Below are positions 9,707-21,319 of a DNA stretch of 64,000 nucleotides, in pieces (within the stretch, counting starts at the first letter, position 1; each line of letters starts with the position of its first letter). The translations under genes were made by a program, and so were the position numbers. The stretch spans positions 521,001-585,000 of the forward strand of contig WPIO01000016.1 of the NCBI GenBank assembly GCA_009760855.2, in the 5' to 3' direction. The notes below the pieces were generated by a model, which was not told where the DNA came from, made no database searches, and worked only from the letters and a program-made list of their open reading frames with translations. Source of the stretch: Cristatella mucedo. Lineage: Eukaryota; Bryozoa; Phylactolaemata; Cristatellidae.

Positions 9707-12700
9707 CTGCGTAGAGATAAAAAGGAAAGAAAAGCTTAAGACACTGAGAGCACAACGAGGCCTCAATTCATTGGCCGTGAGACATTCACCGTGTCTCACG
9801 GTCAATGCACAAACCCTACAAGCTCAGGTTTGACAGTGACCGACGAGCGAAAGCGAGTGCACTGCCTCTGGCTCCACAGACAGAGCCTGGTCCATGCAGC
9901 TCGCTGAGAAAATTCCTTACTACGGTACTCTAGACCATGGCAGACCGCCCATTGCGTTTGCGTGCACATTAAGAAAACATCCGAATGTAGAAAAAGGCAG
10001 CACAGCCAAGCTAGCGTCCGAACAGCTAAGAAAGCTTAGACGAAACGTGGAGCGCCGAGCATCGGCAGCAAACCGAGCTGCAGCCGCTAGAGCAAAGAAG
10101 ACTGCGACCGACCGCAGGGCGCCACACGGCACAGAACGGCACTTGTGCGGCATGAGATGCAACCGGTCACGTGCATATCGTCAGGCATTAATAAAATGTA
10201 ATGCAATGCAACGCATCTCCGTCTACAAGCCCACAAAGCCACAAGGACTAAGTGGGTGTTACGCAGGAGAGTTTTCTATAGCACACTCAAAAAAACTCAA
10301 AAAAACACAAACCCAAGCTGCTTTCGGTACACATTCGAGAGACCGGCCTCGCCCGGGCTAAATACTCGATGCCTGACGACTTCCTACGCCAGAAATATCT
10401 CTCAAATTTACAAGGATAACTTTTAATAATAGTCACGAGCAGCTCACTGCCTGTGGACTCGTTTCGCAGAGTCACAGTATAGTACCGTCACGGAAGAAAA
10501 AGCTACGCCATCTTGTGCCACGCGTCGCAAGTGCACCATGACAGTCTTTCTCACTTCAATTAGCAGAGATTTGTATAGCTCCTGCGGGAAATTAATGACT
10601 ATTCGGGCACTGTGCAAGTTGCTGCAAGATAAGCAATGGCCAAGCCTATGACGAGCAAGGCATCCTGTTCAGGCAAAACATAAAAAAGCGTGCAACTAGC
10701 ATGCTTAGACAATAGCATGCAAAAGCACACAAGAAGACACAAGCGACGACCTCTAGGTACCCTGGACGGACCCATGGTTCGCAAAATTCACTCAATTATG
10801 TGCAGGTTAGCAAAGAACACAGGAGAAAAGACACGTCTACTAAAGTGCTACACAAAAGTATGTTGCTCTTGCCCTTAGTCACGACGTGCACAGTTTTATA
10901 AATGGAAATTATGCACGCAAGGTAGATTTAGTGAGCCGTGATGGCACTAGGTAAGGCGGTTGCTTTCACGATCTCGGTCCCGAGGTCGTGGGTTCGATTC
11001 CTGCAGTGGGCGATTCTTTATCGCCACTGCAAGCGGTGGTGATAGCCGTAAAGGCTCTTCTGTCGCTATACAAAAAGAGGCTGTTTAATCAGCTAGGATT
11101 TATTTATTTTTATTTTATTTATTTAGTCAGACGTTGCCGAGCGAAGGTGGCGTGGTGAAGTACGCTTTAACCTGCCGGTGAGCATATCGTAACAGTCAGC
11201 TTGAGGTGAACGATGCAGTAACTCGGTGCCTTTCAAAATTTTTCCAACACTTAGCAGTTCCAGCCAAATAAGAAACATGCTTTCCGGGTTTCGGATAAAC
11301 TCGATTACAACCCGGTTGATGCCCAACTGCTGGTGAACACTGCTTTTCTGTTATTTTTAAAAAATAACATGTTGCAATGCACACAAAAAGGCATATCTGT
11401 ATTCGAAAGCAACCAGCATTAGACAGCACGGAGGAGAGAACTAGCATAGGAGTCGCTGAGTTGCCGGCAGCGGAGGCAGCAATCGCCGGCAGCCCCCTGC
11501 AGCTGGTGTCAGTGCCGGCACGACCACCCGCGGGGCAGGAAAGTCGCTCAAATCTGCAAAGCCCATTTGAAATTTTCCACAAGTTTGATCTAGGCAGCAA
11601 ATATTTCTCAAAATCTAAAATGAGCTTCGAAGATTTGCAGTGGAGCGACACTTTGCGCCGCTTTGCTGGTGGTGGCAGCTGCAATATATGTGACTCACAT
11701 TTTAATTGCACTATACAGCTATCTTGGTGGTGGTGGGGGGGTCACATTACGATGAGTACAAAGGGCCAGGCTATAGAGTGGCAAGCGTGCAGGCAGTTTG
11801 TGTAACGCCAGGGAAGTGCCGCTAAGACTGCCATTTGCAACGCACGAGGGAGCAGCATGAGGGAGTCGGGGGGGGGGGAGGAAAGGGGAGAAGAAGCAAG
11901 AGATCAACAATGCCGTCGCTCAATGAAACGCTTGGCGTCGTGCGTAGCTACAACACACCTATTCTGGTGTAGACCTTATCAGTGACCGATTTTGCAGCCT
12001 TGATGTCGGGTATACTGTAGTCGCGCAAGGCGATCTGGAACACGTGGGTATCGACCGGCACTGCATCCAGCTTGTCCAAAGACATCAGTGCCACACAGTC
12101 GGCCACCTGGTCACGAGAGCACGAGAAGATGCAGCGGATGCTCGGATGCCACTATAGCAACGATCCGATGTTACTACAGCAACGATAAACTGCTGTCAAA
12201 AGCAGCAGCTGCTGCTACCCATTACTTAGTGCTCAAGATGCATGGCAAGTAACAAGCATCGACAAGGATCTCATTTGGTTAAACGAGTTGACTTGACACT
12301 ATATGACACTTCCCAATACGAGCCTCGTGGAAACGATGTTGCTGACCAATAAACATGAACCGGCAGCTTTAACGAGTCTTTGAGGTGAGCCGTAATGGCT
12401 CACTAGGTTGCTTTTCACGACCTCCGACCCCAAGGTCGTGGGTTCGATTCCTGCGGTGGGCGAACCTTAATCGCCACTGCAAGCGGTGGTGATAGCTGTA
12501 AAGGCTCTCCTGTCGCTATACAAAAAGAGGCTGTTAAATCAGCTAATATTTTTTTGAGGGCACAGAGGTGTTGGCATGCTGATGACACAAGGCAGATAAT
12601 AGAACAAACCCACGGCGGCTCCAGATGGAAACACTAGGTGCAGCCAGGCACAGAGCATACTGCATACTGCAGCCGGTTATATGCGATTTCTTAATATGGA

Positions 12701-15700
12701 CACATAATGGAAGAGTGCAAGAAGAAGAAGAGATAGAATTCTGTTCGATTATAAGTGTCGGGAGTCAAAGGATTTTTCAGCTGAATGCAATGCTTAGGAA
12801 AAGAAAGTGGTTTTCAAATAATAATAATAATAATAATATTGCACTTGATAAAGCGCCCTCAGAGAACTTAATCTCTTTCTAGGCGCTTTACATTTGCTGC
12901 AAAGTGATACGCAATAGAATAGTAAGTAAAATCATGCTTGAAAAACAAACAAAATGAATAACATGGTTAGGAGTTACATGCACTGGGTCAGCATGCAAAT
13001 GTGGTTAGTGGCAGCATGAACAGTGTCAGCACGCATAAGCACATCGAGGACGAATCACAAGGACCCACTAAATGCTGTCCTAAATAGGTATGTTTTTAAG
13101 TTTCTTTTAAATGTGGTCAGGTCAGGGGATGTTCTGATGCAGGTCGGGAGGAAGTTCCATGCTGTGGGAGCATACGAGCTAAATGCACGGTCTCCAAAGG
13201 ATTTAAGGTTTGTACGAGGTATTTCTAGACTGTTGGATTCCGAAAAGCGAGTGGTACGATGCTTTGCCTGATGGGTTAGTATATCTGAAAGATAGGCTGG
13301 AGCCATAGAATGAAGAGACCTACAAGTGAGCGACAAAACCTTGAAGTCAATCCGTTGCTTGACTGGTAACCAGTGCAGGTCGGCGAGAAGTGGAGTAATG
13401 TGGCAACTGCGACGCTCACGACAGACAAGCCTAGCTGCAGAGTTTTGCACCAGCTGCAATCGCCTGATCGCACATGCTGGTAGGCCAGTAAGCAGTGAGT
13501 TGCAGAAGTCGAGACGAGATGTCACGAATGCATGGACCAACTTGGACGTGGTATCCTTATCTAAACAAGCCCTAATTTTAGCAATGTTATGAAGCTGAAA
13601 ATAGGCTGATTTGACTGTGGAGCTGATGTGGTCGTCTAACGAGAGGTCGCTTTGGAATATGACACCTAGATTTCGAGCTGATGCAACTGGAGATATGCTG
13701 GCAGAGCCAATTTTGAAAGTCAGCCTTTCCAATTTCTGAATAACACTAGGTTTGCCCATAACTAGTAAGTTAGTTTTATCATCGTTTAGTTTTAGAAAAT
13801 TTGCTGCCATCCATGATCGGATGTCATCAATGCATGCAGCAAGTGAGTTGAGAGAATTTGAGGTGCTCGAAGGCTGGGAGGGATCAAAGCAAAGGTACAA
13901 CTGAGTGTCATCCGCATAGAAGTGAAAGCCTAGATTGTGCTTGGCAATCACATCAGCGAGAGGGAGAGTATAAACGGGTGAAAAGGACCGGACCTAGCAC
14001 AGAGCCCTGAGGTACTCCATATTTTAGAGGTACTTCAGATGATCTTTGTCCATTCACGTCAATACTCTGGAGTCTCCCACTGAGATAGGACCTGAACCAC
14101 TGAAGAGCAGTGCCAGTGATGCCCAGGCGAGATGAGAGGCGCTCTAGAAGAACTTTGTGATCGATGGTATCAAAAGCTGCCGAAAGATCGAGCAAAACAA
14201 GAAGAGACACTCTACCCATGTCTGCATTCCTAAGTAGGTCGTTGTATACCCGAAGCAATGCTGACTCTGTGGAGTGATTAGCTCTAAAGCCAGACTGGAA
14301 CTTACTAGCAAGGTGTGAGGTTTCGATATACGAGTTCAGCAGGTCTGCCACGACCCGTTCCAGTGTCTTTGATAGGAATGGTAGAAGGGAGACTGGGCGG
14401 TAGTTGCTTAAGTTCTCTTAGTCTAAATAAGAACTAACCACGGTCAGCCTAATTATTGGTGGTAAGACATCAACAGGCCATCTTGCTGTCATGTAAACTA
14501 TATCGAAGCCTTTTTTTTACAGTGAAAGGCTCTGAAGCACAGAAAGCATTATCGACTTCCATTCACAATATCTCCTGTGAAGCAACACCTAAACCCTAAA
14601 CCAGCAGCAACTTAATGTAAGCTAACAGATTACACCTTGATGGGCACGAGCAATGGCAATGTGCACGGCATTGCACAGCATTGCTCACACTTCACGACCC
14701 ACACTTTGGGTCCGAGTCATGCAGGAGGCAATCTTTTATTGCTCGCTGCAAGCAGTGGCGATGGCTGCTAAGGTTCTCCTGCTACCAGTGACATTCTTAG
14801 AATATCGTTCGCCGAGCGACAAACTATGCAGACGGCGTCCCCTTTGCTAGATGCGATATACAGTTTTTTCAAAAGTATTAGGTGCTCATTTTGGTGCCCG
14901 TGTCCCTTCGGCATGCCGCTGCCTCATATTACATAAATGCTTCTGAACTTTTCTTTTTACTGGGCCAGTGCCCGAGTAGCTGTAGTTCCAGATCTTTTAT
15001 GCAGTGCAGTGCACGAGTAACTGACTGCCAACTCAAAACCAATCCACTCTACCTCCACTGATTCAACCAATCAAGCTACGACGGTCGTACGGCTGCTGCA
15101 ACTGCTACTATTACTACTACTACTACTACTGCTGCTGCTAATAGTCCTACTACCACTACTAGCTCAAAAATACTCAGATCGAAATCTAGGTGTCATATTC
15201 CATAGCGACCTCTCGTTAGACGACCATATCAGCTCCACAGTCAAATCCGCCTATTTTCAGCTTCATAACATTGCTAAAATTCGGGCTTGTTTAGATAATG
15301 ATACCACGTCCAAGTTGGTCCATGCATTCGTGACATCCCGTCTCGACTTCTGCAACTCGCTGCTTACTGGCCTACCAGCATCTGCGATCAGGCGCTTGCA
15401 GCTGGTGCAAAACTCTGCAGCTAGGCTTGTCTGTCGTGAGCGTCGCAGTTGCCACATTACTCCACTTCTCGCCGACCTGCACTGGCTACCAGTCAAGCAA
15501 CGGATTGACTTCAAGGTTTTGTCACTCACTTTTAAGTCCCTTCATTCTATGGCTCCAGCCTATCTGTCAGATATACTACCCCATCAGGCCAAGCATCGTA
15601 CCACCCGCTTTTCGGAATCCAACTGTCTAGAAATACCTCATACAAACCTTAAATCCTTTGGAGACCGTGCATTTAGTTCATATGCTCCCACAGCCTGGAA

Positions 15701-18700
15701 CTCCCTCCCGACCTGCGGCAGAACATCCCCTGACCTGACCACATTTAAAAGGAACCTAAAAACACACCTATTTAGGACAGCATTTAGTGGGTCCCTGTGA
15801 TTCGTCCTTGATGTGCTTATGCGTGCTGACACTGTGCATGCTGCCCCTAACCACATTTGCATGCTGACCCTGTGCATGTCACCCCTAACCAAATTATTCA
15901 TTTCGTCTGTTTTTCAAGCACGATTTTACTTACCATTCAATTGCATTTCACTTTACAGCAAATGTAAAGCGCCTAGAGAGAGATTAAGTTCTCTGAGGGC
16001 GCTTTATCAAGTGAATTATTATTATTATTATTATTATTACTACTGCTGCCGCTGCTTCTTATTTAATAGCAACCAAAAAGCCATAGCGGCTATCACTCTG
16101 CATGTGCAGCAGCAATAAAGGATTGTACGGCTGCTGCTGCACAAACAGACACGTTGGATACTGGATACTCAACAAGCAGATGACACAGGAGAGACCACTT
16201 TAGGCCACCGAGAGATTCCTTCTGCACGGCCTCACCAGGTCGTGTCGTCTCTCCCGAGTCATGCACAGGCAAGCGTAGCTTACCTTCCTCCCCACACCAG
16301 AGAGCTGGGTGAGCTCTGCGATGACGTCATCGTACGGCCGGTCTCTCAGGCCCAGCAGCCACGCTTCGCTGCCACCGCTGCTGCCGTGCCGCTCGACCAG
16401 TGCCTTCGCGGTCTGGCTGATGTACTTGGCCCTGCATCACAGCAACGCCATGGTGACGGCATGCACACACGCTCACACATCGAGGACACGATCGGAAGCA
16501 CGATAGCACTACAAAGCACTAGGAAAAGCATTGCTGCCGCCCTTAAAGTATGGAAAGGAGGCACGGCTGCCTTGCAGATCAAGTAAGGGCCAGCAGGGGG
16601 AATGGGTGTGAGGGGCTGTAACTGCTCGAAGCAGTGTCAGCAGCAGCGTCAGTAGCAGCAGCAGCAAAAGCAGCCTCGAGGACACACTATCCAAGCAATC
16701 TACTGCCAACGGGAGAAAACTGCTTTCCGACGTCGCGATACACAATTTGAAATGATACGTGCAGATCACTCAAGCATACAGTCTCCTCTGCTGCTCCTCC
16801 CCCTTTCCCCCCCTTTCCCACTTTTACCCTTTCTTCTGCTTCTTGCTTACCTTTCCTGTCCCTCCACGGCTAATAACAATAATAATAATACATTTGATAT
16901 GATTTATTTGAAATTTGAGGCGTTTGCAGCGTGGATAGGTGAAATGACATGCGCCACAAAGCTAAAATTGGGTGGTGAAGTGGAGCGGTGCTGTCCTCAG
17001 AGCGCTACTAAGCCCCCCCATGACGTCACTGCAGCAGTGCATCGGACTACAGGTCAGAGCTGGCTGGTGGGAGGAGGCAAGCGTCACAGCCAAGCGATTT
17101 GCAGCTGACGAAGATCCGGCCTGACCATGTGCTCCTGACGTCACATCCGCAAGCAAGCAAGCACACAAGGTGCTGGCTGTGAACGACGAATGGTAGTATA
17201 AGCCAGGACACGCCCACAAGTGGGGGTGGAGAGGCTAGCAGGGTGCAGCTGCAAAGCTTGCCGCTTCGAAGTGGCTGGCGCCAGCAAAGGCTGAGGTGAA
17301 GGACAGCAGCTGCTGCCGCCGCCATCTTACCGATAGCCGAAGCCCAGCGTCCTCAGTGATGGCTCGACGTCGTCCTCGGCGAGGCGAGAAACGGAGGGGA
17401 ATGCGTGAAATACGCAGCCGCCGCCGTATGTTTCCAGCTTCTCACCTGAATGAATGAATGAATGAAGCGAGAGTGAGCAGTCGGTAGCGCGGTGCACCGC
17501 CTCAAAGACGGTGCAAAGCTCGCATACTAGAGGCAGGAGCGATGTCAGGATGAGGATGAGATCGGATGAGGCCTGCAGCCGCCATTCAGTCGACAACGAT
17601 CGGACACCGACCCAGCCTGACCTCCGACCTGACTTCCATCCTGACCGCGGGCTTCTACATAGCATCCACGAGCAGACGACGGCGACCAGGCGACTTGTAT
17701 TTGTGTCAAACGAATGAGTTTGGCAGGATGGCAGCACAGGAAGGTTCAAGGCAGCGGACAAGCTAGCGTGCAGTACCGCGCAGAAGACAAGGCGGTGTCT
17801 CCACGTGCTTAATAGACGCCGGGCGATTTTGCCACAAGGTCAAAGCACCCCCCAGCGTCGGCTACACGCATGGCCACACGACCCACGGGCCAACCACGTG
17901 GCCGAGCGCGGGCCCCGGATGCTCACCAAATAGCTTGCAGAGGCCGTCCACCATGCCGGCGATGCGAGCAATGTTGTTATTCGACGAGCAAATGAAGGAA
18001 AAGAGATTCTCCGTCGGCTCCTGCCTGAGCATTCGCACGCCTGCAGACGGACGGACTTCGAGCGAGCCGCTACTAGGACGTAGCAGCAGCAGCAGCAGCG
18101 GCGGCAGCGTCTCGACAGAGAGACGTGGGAAGCCAAGCCCTGCGAATGCGCCTGCACGGAGGCGATTGGCTGGTTTGAGCTCTGCTCAAACCGGCACCAC
18201 GTGGTTCCTCGCCATCTTGGTGCCGCGCCAAGTCGGTGCCACGGAATGGCCACAGCAGCAGCAGCTGACACTGGACGAAATGCAGTGAATGTGGAGAGCT
18301 CTCGGCTGCTGGAGCCAGCGAGGCAGCTCCGTTGAAACAACGGACCAGACTTGACTTTGGCAAGACTGCCTGCAGGCGGGGCGAGTCGAACGGTCGAGAC
18401 CGCTGCGTGACGCCTCCACTGCACCAAGTGCCCTCCCCACCCCCCCCCCGTCTGAAATGTGCCCGCCGCCTCCTGGTCACCGAGTCTGTGCTCAGCACCC
18501 TCATCACGTGGTGCCAAAGCTCCACCAGTGCAACCCGCCCTGCAACCAGCGCAGCGGACCTGCAGCAGCAGCTGCTGCTGCAAAGCTTTAGCCCCCAGCA
18601 TTAGCAGGCGGCAGCTGCCGCGACGTACTTGCTCCAGGCTGCGCACAGAGCGGACCTCGCCATCACAGTACAATCTCCACTGTTCTTGAGGCTGGTCCAT

Positions 18701-20296
18701 GGATCATGTATAATGCATCATGTTATCATGCTCATACCGAACGATCCGAAATTCGGAATGCAATGACCATCATCTATTTCAGTAGAATCTCTCTACACGA
18801 ATGGCCTGCTGTGGATGATTTTTATCGCATTTAGTGGGGGCGTGCTTCCAGAGAGCAAAGTCACATGCTCGGATATGCCACTAGTGTATCACTTATTTCA
18901 TTTTCAGTAGCTCCCAGCATGCTCATAATACAATTCGCAAATGAATCTCTCTCGAAGTCTATCGCAGACGAAAAACTAGGCATTTATGCATTTGAGGAGG
19001 AGCCGTACTACACGCCCTTGGCAGACAAGGTGTGTGCTGAAACTTACTACCACGTGACACACTGCATCTGAGATAAAGGCCACAGTACATGCATAAGCAA
19101 ACCACCTAATTAGCTAATCGATTCTCAGTAGCGCATGCAAGTGTGACACTAGGCGAAGCTTTGTTAAGGCGGCGAACCTAATTTGCCTTGGGTCAGCAAA
19201 CATAAGGGACATCGCTGGTCAGGTCTACTTTAAGGGGGCGTGCCTACAGTCGGTTTCATCGGCCCCTACCCTAAGTCCACGTATCCTTTAGCTGTAAGCA
19301 CGGGTGGTCGAATGCAATTCGGCGGTGCACTAAGTAACATAGCAGGTCGACGACACTGCGGCTGCCTCCTCTTGAGATGATGCCACTGCCAGCGCTTGTC
19401 CTAAATCTTCAACGTTACACACGATTCTCTCTCTCTCTCAATAATGTGACAGCGAAGTGGCATGCATGCCAGAATCATGCGCAAGCGGAATGCACAATGC
19501 GGCAGCAGCACGCTGCACGCACCAGTGAACGCGATGGCCTTTTGGGCAAAGTTATTGTCTCTTGCTGCCCACTCGGAGTACAGTTTCTCAAGGTCGACGG
19601 ATAGTCTGAAGTAGTCAATAAGGGCAGAGGCGTGGTCAACGTCGTCGGCCTTGATCGTTTGGGCAGCCGCACTCACGCTAGAAGTAGTACGCTTTCTCTT
19701 TGCCGGAGTCGCCGCCGATTCTGAATCCGAGCTCCGGTGAGACTTTGCACCGCGTCCGACGACCTCCTCCGGCTCTCTTTTCCGTCCCTCGGAAACCGCA
19801 TCTGCTTCGCCGCCGCCGCGGGGCGCCGATTTCACCCAGTACACAAGGTCAGTTTGTCTCTGCTGCAGCGTGTACACTCGCCCTCCGATAATTCCTGTCC
19901 ATTCGTCGGCGGACGATAGCTTCCACCTACCAATGAGTTAAGGTACCCCGCCCGGCCCTGCGGATGAAGCCAGCGTCGTGCAGAATCAAATGACGCTGTT
20001 ACTGGTCAGGCAGTGAATGGCCGCACGGAAAGCGCCGGAGAAATTAATCAGCGTTTATGAACGCCGGCACGCAAACCATTAAAACTGCGAGAGAGGCCTC
20101 GCCGCAGCGACCTACCCCCCCCCCTTCGAAAAACCGACTGCCTGAGGGGGGCTGCGAACTTGGCCAGTTATAAATACCGAAAAGACTGGCCGCAAGCTAA
20201 GACGACATCCAAATTAAGGTCTTTCTTAGTACATGGTATCGAACCACAGAAGCCTGCACCCGTAGCAGTGAGCACGCTCGCACCGTTCAGTGCCAT
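9609..20296 (-). CDS. OGG1: 8-oxoguanine DNA glycosylase / AP lyase (complete, 7 coding exons)
   Basis: Base-excision-repair enzyme that removes 8-oxoguanine opposite C and nicks the abasic site. Exons 20178-20296, 19523-19926, 17927-18040, 17331-17445, 16284-16431, 11959-12106, 9609-9706 sum to 1146 nt, all junctions in phase, giving 381 residues (human about 345). Readable motifs: GSIPC...L.LD..L..GQSFRW at the N terminus; [19 protein letters not shown] and LGFGYRAKYIS; helix-hairpin-helix [44 protein letters not shown]. Catalytic Lys300, Cys304, Asp319 and His321 have exactly the spacing of human Lys249, Cys253, Asp268, His270. Oddities: a basic Ser-rich insertion in exon 2, and His where human has Gln315. 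Confidence 0.96.
9773..9802. repeat. Short inverted repeat
   Basis: CCGTGAGACA and TGTCTCACGG separated by 7 nt; in the last OGG1 intron. Confidence 0.85.
10215..10345 (-). mobile_element. LINE-B 3' fragment
   Basis: Minus-strand match to the LINE-B end (GTGGGTGTTACGCAGGAGAG, GCTGCTTTCGGTACACATTC), with a short A-rich duplication (CTCAAAAAAA twice). Confidence 0.6.
10929..11110 (+). mobile_element. SINE-1 (tRNA-derived), near full length
   Basis: Pol III A-box-like CACTAGGTAAGGCGG and B box GGTTCGATTCC about 45 nt apart. The body has CGCCACTGCAAGCGGTGGTG and CTCTTCTGTCGCTATACAAA, and the tail AATCAGCTAGGATTTATTTA. Reference copy for this family. Confidence 0.88.
11959..12106 (-). CDS. OGG1: OGG1 exon 6, catalytic aspartate
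   Basis: Acceptor CTCGTGACCAG, donor ATAG/GTGTGT. It encodes [40 protein letters not shown] and VTDKVYTRI. Asp319 (VPVD) is the catalytic aspartate and His321 follows. 148 nt, phase 0 to 1. The intron to exon 5 is about 4.2 kb and full of retrotransposons. Confidence 0.96.
12383..12552 (+). mobile_element. SINE-1 copy
   Basis: B box GGTTCGATTCC, the same body and tail as the 10929 copy. In OGG1 intron 5. Confidence 0.88.
12820..14430 (-). mobile_element. LINE-A copy, longest: L2/CR1-like non-LTR retrotransposon, RT domain to 3' end
   Basis: In OGG1 intron 5. Minus-strand reading gives RT blocks in order: [39 protein letters not shown], then (after a frameshift near 13950) [45 protein letters not shown] and the C-terminal [14 protein letters not shown]...FRTAFSGSL. 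These are typical of L2/CR1-group RTs with a long post-RT tail. The 3' UTR ends TATCAAGTGCAATATT(ATT)n. 5' truncated; the frameshift makes it inactive. Confidence 0.92.
14683..14800 (+). mobile_element. SINE-1 copy, degraded
   Basis: GGGTCCGAGTCATGCAGGAG (decayed B box) and GCTGCAAGCAGTGGCGATGG. Confidence 0.6.
15178..16040 (+). mobile_element. LINE-A copy, 3' third
   Basis: In OGG1 intron 5, opposite orientation to the copy at 12820-14430. An open frame of 161 codons at 15315-15800 encodes the post-RT region ([20 protein letters not shown] ... [10 protein letters not shown]). The 3' end is AAATGTAAAGCGCCTAGAGA... followed by (ATT)n. 5' truncated at a TACTAC repeat. Confidence 0.9.
16284..16431 (-). 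CDS. OGG1: OGG1 exon 5, helix-hairpin-helix with catalytic lysine
   Basis: Acceptor TGTGATGCAG; G completes Arg, then [16 protein letters not shown], a Gly/Ser stretch, [20 protein letters not shown] and SGVGRK. The last residue, Lys300, is the Schiff-base nucleophile equivalent to human Lys249. Donor AAG/GTAAGC falls directly after this codon. 148 nt. Confidence 0.97.
17331..17445 (-). CDS. OGG1: OGG1 exon 4
   Basis: Encodes [20 protein letters not shown], then [18 protein letters not shown], matching human FHGFPS...LRKLGLGYRARY. The acceptor tract is built from a (CATT)n microsatellite ending TTCAG. Donor TATCG/GTAAGA. 115 nt. Confidence 0.96.
17927..18040 (-). CDS. OGG1: OGG1 exon 3
   Basis: Acceptor CCGTCTGCAG, donor TTTG/GTGAGC, 114 nt. 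It encodes [20 protein letters not shown] and [17 protein letters not shown]. The NNN and following Arg contact the DNA opposite the damaged base (human Asn149 and Arg154 region). Confidence 0.97.
19523..19926 (-). CDS. OGG1: OGG1 exon 2, with a basic Ser-rich insertion
   Basis: Starts after TTGGTAG with G completing Arg, then [20 protein letters not shown]. It ends with [18 protein letters not shown] and the Ala/Phe-rich KAIAFTG before ACTG/GTGCGT. Between these conserved parts is an unusually long hydrophilic segment ([13 protein letters not shown], then [13 protein letters not shown]-like residues), about 45 residues more than human OGG1. Its KRKR could be a nuclear localisation signal. 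404 nt, phase 2 in and 1 out. Confidence 0.95.
20178..20296 (-). CDS. OGG1: OGG1 exon 1 (start codon)
   Basis: ATG at 20296 in a good context (GTCGCCATGG) with an in-frame TAG just upstream, so the start is well defined. It encodes [20 protein letters not shown], then [19 protein letters not shown]. The SIPC...DL.LD..L..GQSF pattern is the OGG1 N-terminal domain. Donor CG/GTATTT splits the Arg of the FRW motif. Confidence 0.93.
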
Positions 20297-20702
20297 GGCG
20301 ACAAGCTACTCTGTCAAACACACAAGGCACACGTGAAAGGCGCGCCTGGCAAAATGGAACTGCTGTAGTAACGGCTTCCGGTGCGGCCCAGGTAACAGAC
20401 AGAAACACAGGTTAGATCGTGGTAAAACTCGAAATAGAAATAAGTCAGTGAAGTGTGTGGAACTGAAAAGGTGCTTTGCGAGGCAGCAACACTCTATTGC
20501 AATTTTTCTTTCCTTGACACGACGAGAAAGCACTCATATTGGGCCTGTCTGTGGGCGTGGTATCGCATCACGTGGCCTGTCAACCGTCGTTTCGCCATCT
20601 CCGACGTCGAGAGAACCGTCTCTACGCAAACAATATAACGTGAATTTTGGGGCCAAAATTGACGGTAGAGTAATTAGCTGCAAAATGACTAAAAAGAAGA
20701 TA

Positions 20703-20872
20703 CTAGCTTACTCAACAGCCTCCTTTGTATAGCGACGGAGGCCTTGAAGGCTATCGCACCTCTTGAAGAGGCCAAAACCGGATCGCCGACTGCAGGATTT
20801 GAACCCACGACCTCACGATTGAGGTCGCTAAAAGAGCAACCGCCTTACCTAGTGTGCCGTCGCGGCTACTAA
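20703..20872 (-). mobile_element. SINE-1 copy
   Basis: Reverse orientation; GGATTTGAACCCACGACCTC contains the B box, ACCGCCTTACCTAGTG the A box region. Confidence 0.82.
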
Positions 20873-20971
20873 CGCTAATGCTAATTAAAAATGTATGCAG
20901 CTCCAAAAGAGAGCTGGATCCCTTTCTAGACACTTTAATGCTCAAAATGACGAGTATAAATTGGCGTGTTA

Positions 20972-21137
20972 CTAAGGGCGTAATAGCCCAGAAGGTAAGG
21001 TACTCTCGCTTCCCTACCGAGATCGCGAGTTAGAATCCTGCAGTTAAGCAATCCTGTATTGCCAGCTGCAAGCGGTGGTGATAGCCGATAAGGCTCCTTG
21101 CCGCGATCCAAATGAGACTGTTAAATCAGATAAGATT
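20972..21137 (+). mobile_element. SINE-1 copy
   Basis: AGCCCAGAAGGTAAGG (A box), CGAGTTAGAATCCTGCAG (B box), GCTGCAAGCGGTGGTGATAG, then TGTTAAATCAGATAAG. 100 nt from, and inverted to, the previous copy. Confidence 0.8.
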
Positions 21138-21319
21138 GTGAATGCATTTAATGATTGAGGTGGTCGGCTCCAGCCTCACGCCATACGTGAAGCACAAGTG
21201 CAGAGGTTAGGTTCTCTTGAGACGCTATAAAAATGAATTATTTTTTTAGTTTCTTTTTTATAATGATACGCTTAATTCTGGCCACTCACAAGCACCTACA
21301 TGAAATAGTAACAATAGTA

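Noticed and set aside
11123-11805. Open frames between OGG1 exons 6 and 7
   Set aside because: No family match, and the OGG1 phase skips from 11959 to 9706; treated as intron.
17840-18700. 286-codon minus-strand frame overlapping OGG1 exon 3
   Set aside because: Shadow frame: the conserved OGG1 reading ([14 protein letters not shown]) is in another frame and has splice sites.
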